From assembly GCA_003157715.1 (NCBI GenBank), contig PMKK01000082.1:1031-12694 (forward strand): a stretch of DNA of 11,664 nucleotides, read 5' to 3'. The notes below the pieces were generated by a model. It saw only the letters and a list, made by a program, of their open reading frames with translations. It ran no database searches and was not told the origin of the DNA. Source of the stretch: Actinomycetota bacterium (lineage in GTDB: Bacteria; Actinomycetota; Thermoleophilia; UBA2241). The position numbers and the translations under genes were made by a program. Positions 6,010 to 11,664 of the stretch are shown here, piece by piece (the stretch's first letter is position 1; each line of letters opens with the position of its first letter).

Positions 6010-7114
6010 ACTCCTCGCCGAGCGCGAGCCGCACGAGCCGGTCGAGCAGCTCCCCGAACGGCATCCCGGCCGCGGCCGCGGCCTTGGGAAAGAGGCTGTT
6101 GACCGTCATCCCCGGCAGCGTGTTGACCTCGAGAACGACCGCGCCCCGGTCGGCCGTCAGGATCATGTCGACGCGCGAGTACCCCCGGCAATCGAGGGCA
6201 CGGTGCGCGCGGAGCGCGAGGTCCTGGACCGTGTGGACCACGTCGGGGGCGAGCTCGGCGGGACAGATCTCCTCGAAGAGGGCGGGATCGTACTTGGCGC
6301 GGTAGTCGAAGAACTCTCGCTTGGAGACGATCTCGACCACCGGCAGGGCGGTGAGCCGGCGGTTGCCGATGACGCCCACCGTGATCTCGCGACCATCGAG
6401 GCGCTCTTCGACCAGGACGCGGCTGTCGTACTCGAAGGCCGTCTCGACCGCCGGGTCGAGCTCCTCCGGACGGGACACCGGGCTCATGCCCACGCTCGAG
6501 CCCTGCCGCGACGGCTTGACGAACGCCGGGATGAGAGCCGCCGCGCGGCGTAGCGCTTCGTCGTCGGACCCGTCGCGCTCGACCACGACCGACCGCGCGA
6601 CCGGGATGCCCTCGGCGGCGAGCATCTTCGCGGCCATCACCTTGTCCATGGCCAGGGCCGAGGCGAGCACACCCGAACCGACGTACGGGATGCCCACGAT
6701 CTCGAGCATGCCCTGGAGCGTGCCGTCTTCTCCCCAGGGTCCGTGCAGCCCGATGAAGGCCACGTCGATGCGCCGCTTGCCCTCTACGACCTGCATGGCT
6801 TCGGTGGCCGGCGCCGCCTCTGCCGCGGCACTCTGAATCTCGCGCTGAAAGGCGGCCGGCAGCTCGCGGTCACTGCCGGCAAGTTCCTCGTGCCCGCCCG
6901 CGTGAGCCAGGAGAGCCTGGGCCTTCTGGGCGAGGTCCGCGGACAGCGCCGGGTTGCCCGCCATCAAGGCGAGAGAATCGAACAGCACGACCTCGTAGCG
7001 GTCGCGCGGCAGATGATCCGCGATCATGCGGCCGGAGGCGAGCGATATCTCGCGCTCCGCGGAGGCGCCGCCCAGAAGGACACCGACCCGGATGCGTCGA
7101 CCAGCGTTGCTCAT
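6008..7114 (-). CDS. ddl: D-alanine--D-alanine ligase
   Basis: Ddl is an ATP-grasp enzyme that joins two D-alanines for peptidoglycan precursors. The 368 residues contain LLGGASAEREISLASG (Glu20 corresponds to the first D-Ala contact Glu15 of E. coli DdlB), LHGPWGEDGTLQGMLE, PYVGSGVLASALAMDK, the VKPSRQGSSVGMS loop, FFDYRAKY, GYSRVDMIL and EVNTLPGMT. The Tyr in AKY is the residue typical of D-Ala-D-Ala rather than D-Ala-D-lactate ligases, so no vancomycin-resistance specificity is suggested. ATG 7114 has AAGGAG (plus-strand 7121-7126) six bases upstream, a textbook site. Residues about 50-112 form an insertion of some 56 residues, rich in Ala/Glu/Gln, relative to DdlB. murF and other wall genes are not adjacent. 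Confidence 0.95.
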   Translation of the reverse strand: MSNAGRRIRVGVLLGGASAEREISLASGRMIADHLPRDRYEVVLFDSLALMAGNPALSADLAQKAQALLAHAGGHEELAGSDRELPAAFQREIQSAAAEAAPATEAMQVVEGKRRIDVAFIGLHGPWGEDGTLQGMLEIVGIPYVGSGVLASALAMDKVMAAKMLAAEGIPVARSVVVERDGSDDEALRRAAALIPAFVKPSRQGSSVGMSPVSRPEELDPAVETAFEYDSRVLVEERLDGREITVGVIGNRRLTALPVVEIVSKREFFDYRAKYDPALFEEICPAELAPDVVHTVQDLALRAHRALDCRGYSRVDMILTADRGAVVLEVNTLPGMTVNSLFPKAAAAAGMPFGELLDRLVRLALGEE

Positions 7115-7218
7115 ACGGGACTCCTTCGGATAAGGATCGCCGGCTTCTCTGAAGTGCGCGGCCGCGAGACGCGCGGGGGGTGTCACACGCCACGCTTCGC
7201 CGTGCCCGCGCGACACGC

Positions 7219-7256
7219 AGTATACAGTCCAGGCGAGGCTTTCGGACCGGCCGGTC
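7219..7256 (-). promoter_or_regulatory. ddl promoter region with a 12-bp palindrome
   Basis: On the minus strand TATACT (7219-7224) is a good -10 element about 105 bases before the ddl ATG. The perfect palindrome GACCGGCCGGTC (7245-7256) covers the place where the -35 would be (about 7242-7247), and no good -35 is seen. The transcribed leader can fold weakly (GTGTC 7180-7184 with GACAC 7212-7216, enclosing CACG/CGTG). Promoter and operator roles are inferred. Confidence 0.4.
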
Positions 7257-7274
7257 TGTTGCTTGGCTGGAGCG

Positions 7275-7288
7275 GCCGGCGAACCGGC
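7275..7288 (-). terminator. Weak hairpin after the 5-formyltetrahydrofolate cyclo-ligase gene
   Basis: On the minus strand GCCGG and CCGGC pair around a TTCG loop, 17 bases after the stop codon. There is no T-run, so Rho-independent termination is uncertain. It may simply be a stable 3' end. Confidence 0.25.
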
Positions 7289-7305
7289 GGGAGCGTTGTT
7301 CTAGG

Positions 7306-7947
7306 TCACTGGGGCGCCGGCCGGCAAGCGGTCTCGATCGCGCGTGCCTCGGTCACGACCAGATCGACGCACAGGTCGTGCGCCTCGCGCGGCACGTGCT
7401 CGACGAGCTGCACCTCGAAGGCGATGCCGATCCGCCGGGCGTCGGGGCGCATGCGCGCCAGGTAGGCGTCGTAGAAGCCGCCCCCGTATCCCATGCGCCC
7501 GCCCGCGCGGTCGAACGCCGAGCCGGGCACGATGACGACGTCGATCACGGCGGGATCGACCGGCGTCAGGCCCTCCCTGGGCTCAGGTATGTCGAAGCGG
7601 CCGGGGACGAGGTCGGTGCCGGGATCGGTCGTAACGAAGGCCTCCATGTGGCGCGGGCCGATGATCCGCGGCAGTGCCACGGCGATGTCGTGCTCGAGGC
7701 ACCAGTCGATCAGCGGCATGGTGTCGATCTCGCTGCGAAACGAGGCGAAGCTCAGGATGGTCGCGGCGGTGGCGACCGCGGGCAGGGCGACGAGGCGGGC
7801 GCGCAGCGCCTCGCCGCAGGCGAGGCGCTGCGCGCCCGCCATCGCGTCGCGGCGTTGCAGCACCTGCTCGCGCAGCTTGCGCTTGGCCGCGGCGAGGTCG
7901 CCGTCGCCAAGCCCGGCAACGCCCTGACGATCGCTGGATGGTGTCAT
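7306..7947 (-). CDS. 5-formyltetrahydrofolate cyclo-ligase
   Basis: This enzyme (5,10-methenyltetrahydrofolate synthetase) uses ATP to convert 5-formyltetrahydrofolate back to 5,10-methenyltetrahydrofolate, returning a dead-end folate to one-carbon metabolism. From ATG 7947 it has 213 residues, slightly longer than the roughly 180-200 usual for the family. The N-terminal KRKLREQVLQRRDAM helix, SFASFRSEIDT, PRIIGPRHMEAF and the ATP-binding signature GGRMGYGGGFYDAYL are all present. The frame is open to 8025, but the ATG at 7947 has AGGGGA about ten bases upstream and starts closer to the first conserved helix. The upstream region is shared with the divergent V4R-GGDEF gene. ddl lies 191 bp downstream with its own promoter, so an operon with ddl is not clear. 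Confidence 0.92.
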   Translation of the reverse strand: MTPSSDRQGVAGLGDGDLAAAKRKLREQVLQRRDAMAGAQRLACGEALRARLVALPAVATAATILSFASFRSEIDTMPLIDWCLEHDIAVALPRIIGPRHMEAFVTTDPGTDLVPGRFDIPEPREGLTPVDPAVIDVVIVPGSAFDRAGGRMGYGGGFYDAYLARMRPDARRIGIAFEVQLVEHVPREAHDLCVDLVVTEARAIETACRPAPQ

Positions 7948-7970
7948 CGGCCGGTGGTCCCCTAGTTGTG

Positions 7971-7997
7971 TCGTATACTCGCTTACGTGAAGTATAT
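7971..7997. promoter_or_regulatory. Divergent promoter core with facing TATACT elements
   Basis: TATACT is present on the plus strand at 7974-7979 and on the minus strand at 7991-7996. They form an inverted pair with 11 bases between them. The plus copy would serve the V4R-GGDEF gene (leader about 100 bases) and the minus copy the cyclo-ligase. The two would initiate across each other, so they probably compete. Neither has a convincing -35. Confidence 0.45.
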
Positions 7998-8084
7998 CGC
8001 CGGTGGCGGCTCTGTCCGCCCGCACGGCCGGCGGTCGTGACCGGCAACGCCCGTCAGGGCCCGTGGTGTAAGGGGGCGCACACG

Positions 8085-9260
8085 GTGGCCATCCGCTCTC
8101 GCGAAGAGCTCACGCTCGCCGACCTGTTCGCGCACACGCTCGGCAACCTGATCGCCCTCACCAGCCCCGAGCAGGCACGCATCATGCCGACCCCGGCGCA
8201 GATCCTGGACGCGCCCGACAACGAGGTCTGCATTCCGCCGGCACTGTTTCGGCTGGTCCAGCTCGTCCTGCTGCCCGACGTGCTGGGCTCCAGTTCAAGC
8301 GCGGTGCTGTACATCGCCGCCAAGCGCTTCGCGCGCGACCTCGAGCTGCAGTCCATCCAGGATCTCAAGTCGTGGTTTGCCTTCATGATGCTGGGCGAGC
8401 TCGAGGTCGAGCTCGACGAAGAGAAGGTGCTGGTCAAGCTGTCCAAGTGCATGACCTGCTATCGGCTGCCGGCCACCGGCAACGCGCTGTGTGACTTCGA
8501 GCGCGGTCTCGTCGACGGCGTGCTCGAGCACATCACCGGCGCGACGGTCATCACCAAAGAGACGCTCTGCTGGGGTCTCGGCGACACGGTCTGCCAGTTC
8601 GAGGCCTACAACTCCGAGACCGACGGCTACGTCTACGCCGAGGACGGCTCCCACAGCGAGGTGCAGCGTCGCCTGCTGTCGGGCATCGCCGACCAGTCCG
8701 ACATCGCCCTCGAGAACCTGCGCCTGGTGAGCGACAACCGCTTCGCCGAGACGCGCGACTCGCTGACGGGCATGTACAACTTCCGCCATCTGCGCGAGCA
8801 CGCCGCGCTCGAGCTCGCCAGAGCGCGCCGTCACGAGCGCACGGTCGCCTTCGTCATGCTCGACATCGACGGCTTCGCCACGGTCAACGAGGCGGTCGGC
8901 AGAAGCGGCGCCGACGTCGTGCTGCGCCAGTGGGCCGACCAGCTGCGCGCGCTGCTGCGCGACTGCGACCTCACCTGCCGCTACGGCGCCGACGAGTTCC
9001 TGCTGGTGCTGCCCGAGATCGGCGACACCCAGGCCGATCTCGTGCTCGGCCGCCTGCTTGCCGCCCTCGCCGACATGCGCTGCGAGGTCGACGGGCGCGG
9101 CTTCGCGCTCAGCGCCAGCGCCGGGGTGGCGACCTTCCCCGAAGACGGCACGCTGGTCGAAGAGCTGGTCGCCAAGGCGACCACCACCATGTATGTGGCC
9201 AAGTCGCACGGCCAGGGCCAGATCGGCTTCTTCTCGCCGCCCGGGCAGGCCTCGCAGTAG
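8085..9260 (+). CDS. V4R-domain sensor with C-terminal GGDEF (diguanylate cyclase-like) domain
   Basis: A 391-residue cytoplasmic signalling protein with no signal peptide or membrane helix. Residues about 60-175 match a V4R small-molecule sensor domain, with Cys122, Cys125, Cys136, Glu159, Cys162 and Cys170. A helical linker (QRRLLSGIADQSDIALENLRL) leads to a GGDEF domain starting at DSLTGMYNFRHL. GGDEF domains make cyclic di-GMP from two GTP. Here metal-binding Asp260 and Asp262 (LDIDGF) are kept, but the signature reads GADEF (301-305) instead of GGDEF, and the usual GHxxGD is GRSGAD. The inhibitory-site motif RxxD (R292-D295) is intact at the correct five-residue distance. The protein may be a weak cyclase or a c-di-GMP-binding effector. 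GTG 8085 has AAGGGGG (8070-8076) eight bases upstream. rlmH follows after 11 bp. Confidence 0.88.
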   Translation: MAIRSREELTLADLFAHTLGNLIALTSPEQARIMPTPAQILDAPDNEVCIPPALFRLVQLVLLPDVLGSSSSAVLYIAAKRFARDLELQSIQDLKSWFAFMMLGELEVELDEEKVLVKLSKCMTCYRLPATGNALCDFERGLVDGVLEHITGATVITKETLCWGLGDTVCQFEAYNSETDGYVYAEDGSHSEVQRRLLSGIADQSDIALENLRLVSDNRFAETRDSLTGMYNFRHLREHAALELARARRHERTVAFVMLDIDGFATVNEAVGRSGADVVLRQWADQLRALLRDCDLTCRYGADEFLLVLPEIGDTQADLVLGRLLAALADMRCEVDGRGFALSASAGVATFPEDGTLVEELVAKATTTMYVAKSHGQGQIGFFSPPGQASQ

Positions 9261-9271
9261 CGCCAGCTGTC

Positions 9272-9736
9272 GTGCCCGAGCGTCTCGAGATCCTTGCCGT
9301 CGGCCGCCTCGACGCCGACCTGCGGCCGGCCTTCGCGCACTACGAGCGGCTGATCGGCGGGCTCTGCCGCTTGTCGGTGCGCGAGGTACGCGAGGTCTCG
9401 CTGCGCGGCCGGGCGGCGGCCGAGGTGCTTCGCGACGAAGGCCGGCGGCTTCTGCCGGAGCTCTCACAGGGCGGCACCATCGTGGCGCTCGACGCCCGGG
9501 GCCGCGGCTACGACAGCGAGGCCTTCGCCGACCGCCTGCGGACGTGGTCTGAGGCCGGGACGGTGACCTTCGTGGTGGGCGGCTCGCTGGGTCTGGCCGA
9601 CGAGGTCAAGGCGGCGGCGCGCGAGTCGCTCTCGCTGTCGCGGCTCACCCTGCCTCATCAGCTCGCCCGTGTGGTGCTGGCCGAACAGCTCTTTCGCGGG
9701 CTGAAGATCATGCGCGGCGAGACCTATCATCACTAG
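9272..9736 (+). CDS. rlmH: 23S rRNA (pseudouridine1915-N3)-methyltransferase RlmH
   Basis: RlmH is a SPOUT-fold enzyme that uses S-adenosylmethionine to methylate pseudouridine 1915 in helix 69 of 23S rRNA, acting on assembled 70S ribosomes. The 154-residue length is normal. The C-terminal SPOUT features are clear: FVVGGSLGLADEV (cofactor-binding loop), LSRLTLPHQLARVVLAEQLFRGLKIMRGETYHH, which carries the TLPHQL and EQLFR blocks and the family Tyr-His end. The final residue is His where Lys or Arg is usual. GTG 9272 begins PERLEILAVGRL, matching the normal start of the fold. No ribosome binding site is visible and the V4R-GGDEF stop is 11 bases upstream, so translation is probably coupled. 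The same frame is open upstream, inside the GGDEF gene, but only as an overlapping shadow. Confidence 0.94.
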   Translation: MPERLEILAVGRLDADLRPAFAHYERLIGGLCRLSVREVREVSLRGRAAAEVLRDEGRRLLPELSQGGTIVALDARGRGYDSEAFADRLRTWSEAGTVTFVVGGSLGLADEVKAAARESLSLSRLTLPHQLARVVLAEQLFRGLKIMRGETYHH

Positions 9737-9841
9737 GCGTGCGACGAAGTCACACCAGCCTGAGCGGCGACGACGAAGTCGATCGACGGCACTAGGCACG
9801 CCGTCGGCAGGCGTATCATCACCAGGTCGCCTTCGAAGTGA
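9725..9841 (+). repeat. Imperfect duplication of the rlmH 3' end
   Basis: The last codons and downstream bases of rlmH (from TATCATCAC at 9725, about 28 bases) reappear imperfectly from 9814 (TATCATCAC at 9814-9822), and TATCAT occurs once more at 9921. Between them cgacgaagtc occurs exactly twice (9742-9751 and 9771-9780), and GTCGATCGAC (9778-9787) is a perfect palindrome. No reading frame of note is seen in this part of the gap. Confidence 0.5.
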
Positions 9842-9913
9842 GCGACCGGGTCAGCGCCCGAGAGCGCGACCAGGTCAGCGCCCGAGAGGGCGACCAGGTT
9901 CGCGCCGGAGACG
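9818..9913 (+). repeat. 24-bp tandem repeats carrying the palindrome GACCnGGTC
   Basis: Three 24-bp units lie head to tail at 9842-9865, 9866-9889 and 9890-9913, with a more divergent fourth before them (9818-9841). Each unit carries GACCnGGTC or a near match, centred at 9824, 9848, 9872 and 9896, exactly 24 bp apart. As RNA the units can fold into successive hairpins; units 2 and 3 have GAGA loops closed by GCCC/GGGC and GCCG/CGGC. The function is unknown. Confidence 0.85.
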
Positions 9914-9926
9914 GCACGACTATCAT
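9899..9926 (+). promoter_or_regulatory. Possible argS promoter
   Basis: TATCAT (9921-9926, five of six to the -10 consensus) lies 16 bp after TTCGCG (9899-9904, a weak -35 within the last 24-bp repeat). Transcription would begin near 9933, leaving a leader of about 45 bases that opens with the GC hairpin. Confidence 0.35.
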
Positions 9927-9931
9927 GCAAG

Positions 9932-9951
9932 GCCGCGCCCGACGGCGCGGC
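9932..9951 (+). other. Strong GC hairpin just upstream of argS
   Basis: GCCGCGCC (9932-9939) pairs perfectly with GGCGCGGC (9944-9951) around a CGAC loop. It ends 14 bases before the argS ribosome binding site (AAAGGG, 9966-9971). It is not followed by a T-run. It could shield or stabilise the argS mRNA 5' end. Confidence 0.6.
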
Positions 9952-9978
9952 AGGCCACGAGCAGCAAAGGGTAAGACG

Positions 9979-11664
9979 ATGAGCGAACGCGACGAGCACC
10001 AGGAGCTGTACGGGCTGGCCGGCCTGGGACGGTCGCTCGAGCGAACGCTCGCCGAGATCTGTCCGGTCGCGGCCGAGCTGCCGCCGGCCGAGCTGACGCT
10101 GCCTCCCAAGCCGGAGTTCGGCGATGTCTCCACGCCGCTCGCCCTGGCGGTCGCGCGCCTGGCGCACCGCGATCCGCGTGAGATCGCGACCGAGCTCGGA
10201 GAGCGCTGGTGCGCCGGGCCGGGAGCCGCCGTCTGCGCGCGCTTCGAGGTCGCCGGGCCCGGGTTTCTCAACCTCTTCCTGAGCGACGAGTGGTATCGGG
10301 GCGCGGCACGGCAGATGCTCGCTCTCGGCGACGACCACGGCCGTGACGTGCTGCCGCCCGCGCGGCGCCAGAAGATCAACGTCGAGTTCGTCAGCGTCAA
10401 CCCGACGGGACCGCTGCACGTCGGCCATGCGCGCTACGCTTCGATGGGCGACGCGCTCTGCCGGCTATTCTCTTTCGCCGGCCACGATGTCACCCGCGAG
10501 TTCTACTTGAACGACTTCGGCAGCCAGATGCTGAAGTTCGGGCAGTCGCTGGCGGCGCGCTACGCGCAGCGTCTCGGCGTCGAGATGGCCGTACCCGACG
10601 ACGGCTACCTGGGTGACTACGTGCTCGAAGTCGCCGACCGGCTGATCGACGAGGTCGGTGACCGCTACCTCGCGGCCGTGACGGCCGCCGCTCCCGACGC
10701 GACCCGGCTGCCGGACGAGGTCGTCGACGAGATCAAGATGTGGGGCCGCGACGCCATTCTGGCACGCTTTCGGGTCACCCTCGAGCGGCTGCGCGTGCCC
10801 TTCGACGTCTGGACGAGCGAAGCCTCGCTCTACGCGGGCGGCACGGCGCACCGCGGCTTCGCCGGCGAGGTCGGCAAGGTGCTGCGCGAGCTGGACACGG
10901 AGGGAGAGCTCTTCGACGCCGACGGCGCCGTGTGGCTGCGCACCACGGGCTACGGCGACGACAAGGACCGCGTGCTCATCCGTCAGACCGGGGCGCCCAC
11001 CTACTTTCTCTCCGACATCGCCTACCACCGCGACAAGATGGACCGTGGCTTCGAGCATCTGATCGACATCTGGGGAGCCGACCATCACGGCTACGTGCCG
11101 CGCATGAAGGCGATGTTCAGCGCCCTGCCACCCCACGATCCCGCGCGCCTCGAGCTGATCATCGGGCAGCTTGTCAACCTGCTCGAAAGCGGCGCCGCGC
11201 GGCGCATGTCGAAGCGCAGCGGCGACATCGTCACGGTCGACGACTTGAGCGACGCCATCGGCGTCGACGCGGTGCGGTTCTTCATGGTCGGTCGCAGCCA
11301 CGACTCGACCCTCGACCTCGACCTCGACCTCGCCGTGGAACAGTCGAGCAAGAACCCCGTCTACTACGTGCAATACGCTCACGCCAGGATCTGCAGCGTG
11401 CTGCGCAACCTCGCCGAGGGGCGGGGCGATCAGGGCGACTTGGGCGTGCCGGACGCTCCGGGCGATCGGGGCGAGTCGAGCGCTCCGCGCCCGGCGCCGG
11501 GCGCCGTCTCGTTCGGCGAGGTCGAGGTGGGGCCGTTCGAGCGCAATCTGACGCGCGCTCTGGCACGGTTTCCGCTCGTCGTGCTCGACGCCGTGGAACG
11601 CCGCGGCCCGCAGCGCCTGCACGGCTACCTCGGCGAGCTCGCCGCCGAGTTTCACGTCTTCTAC
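9979..11664 (+). CDS. argS: Arginyl-tRNA synthetase, 3' end outside the window
   Basis: ArgS charges tRNA-Arg with arginine for translation. The frame is open from ATG 9979 to the window end (562 codons), and the stop is not seen. The N-terminal tRNA-recognition domain is followed by the class I catalytic core, with the HIGH-type motif in VEFVSVNPTGPLHVGHARYAS. EFYLNDFGSQM and DIWGADHHGYVPRM are also present, as is the KMSKS-type loop RMSKRSGDIVT. The anticodon-binding domain begins near NPVYYVQYAHARICS. AAAGGG lies seven bases before the start, which fits the family N-terminus. A Gly/Asp/Pro-rich insertion (about bases 11416-11510) interrupts the anticodon-binding domain after LRNLAEG. A hexamer repeat (gacctc, about 11314-11331) encodes LDLDLDL just before it. 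The final coding part should contain the rest of the helical bundle. Confidence 0.95.
   Translation, partial: MSERDEHQELYGLAGLGRSLERTLAEICPVAAELPPAELTLPPKPEFGDVSTPLALAVARLAHRDPREIATELGERWCAGPGAAVCARFEVAGPGFLNLFLSDEWYRGAARQMLALGDDHGRDVLPPARRQKINVEFVSVNPTGPLHVGHARYASMGDALCRLFSFAGHDVTREFYLNDFGSQMLKFGQSLAARYAQRLGVEMAVPDDGYLGDYVLEVADRLIDEVGDRYLAAVTAAAPDATRLPDEVVDEIKMWGRDAILARFRVTLERLRVPFDVWTSEASLYAGGTAHRGFAGEVGKVLRELDTEGELFDADGAVWLRTTGYGDDKDRVLIRQTGAPTYFLSDIAYHRDKMDRGFEHLIDIWGADHHGYVPRMKAMFSALPPHDPARLELIIGQLVNLLESGAARRMSKRSGDIVTVDDLSDAIGVDAVRFFMVGRSHDSTLDLDLDLAVEQSSKNPVYYVQYAHARICSVLRNLAEGRGDQGDLGVPDAPGDRGESSAPRPAPGAVSFGEVEVGPFERNLTRALARFPLVVLDAVERRGPQRLHGYLGELAAEFHVFY

Noticed and set aside
7674..8084. 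N-terminal extension of the V4R-GGDEF protein over the cyclo-ligase gene.
   Set aside because: It is antisense to the conserved cyclo-ligase, and the GTG at 8085 has a good ribosome binding site.
8295..9467. A 390-codon minus-strand open frame opposite the V4R-GGDEF gene and rlmH.
   Set aside because: Antisense shadow of conserved coding sequence, with no start context or family motifs.
9818..9913. CRISPR array.
   Set aside because: The 24-bp units are directly adjacent, with no spacers, and no cas genes are in the window.
9737..9978. T-box riboswitch upstream of argS.
   Set aside because: The conserved T-box sequence (AGGGTGGnACCGCG type) and an adjoining terminator are absent.
9733..10428. 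A minus-strand frame whose end reads as eight-residue repeats (LVALSGAD), resembling pentapeptide-repeat protein.
   Set aside because: Most of the frame is antisense to argS, and the repeats come only from the 24-bp DNA array. There is no promoter or ribosome binding site for it.
10465..11655. A 396-codon minus-strand open frame opposite argS.
   Set aside because: Antisense shadow; argS on the plus strand has unmistakable class I synthetase motifs.

Overview
The window is GC-rich throughout and carries about eleven protein genes, two of them cut by the window edges. The gene set points to a bacterium of the phylum Actinomycetota, perhaps a deep-branching class. The grounds are ClpC plus CarD, the non-mevalonate (MEP) isoprenoid genes, D-Ala-D-Ala ligase, strong G/C third-position bias, and frequent GTG, TTG and even CTG starts. 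This placement is an inference from content and order; there is no rRNA here to confirm it. No tRNA, rRNA, insertion sequence or CRISPR array was seen, and no gene-free stretch exceeds 300 bases.

Left part (1-4101, + strand): a compact housekeeping run of clpC (3' end only), radA, carD, ispD and ispF. It joins protein quality control, recombination and repair, RNA polymerase promoter control and isoprenoid precursor synthesis. carD starts at TTG with a strong ribosome binding site just after radA. ispD and ispF overlap, and ispF appears to start at a CTG. The 174 bp between carD and ispD holds a large nested stem-loop.

Middle (4106-5924): tatA and mobB lie on the minus strand, and a flavodoxin-like NADPH-dependent FMN reductase diverges from mobB on the plus strand. 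tatA (twin-arginine export) beside mobB (molybdenum cofactor) makes sense because many molybdoenzymes are exported folded by Tat. The mobB/reductase gap contains three exact copies of a 16-bp repeat.

Right-middle (6008-7947, - strand): ddl, then a 5-formyltetrahydrofolate cyclo-ligase. Four tandem 11-bp repeats run into the ddl stop codon.

Right (8085-11664, + strand): a V4R-GGDEF signalling protein, rlmH (23S rRNA methyltransferase) and argS (arginyl-tRNA synthetase, open at the window end). The V4R-GGDEF protein is the most unusual gene: it has a zinc-site pattern like that of phenol-sensing regulators, an altered GGDEF signature and an intact c-di-GMP inhibitory-site motif. The rlmH-argS gap carries palindromes spaced exactly 24 bp apart and a strong GC hairpin just before the argS ribosome binding site.
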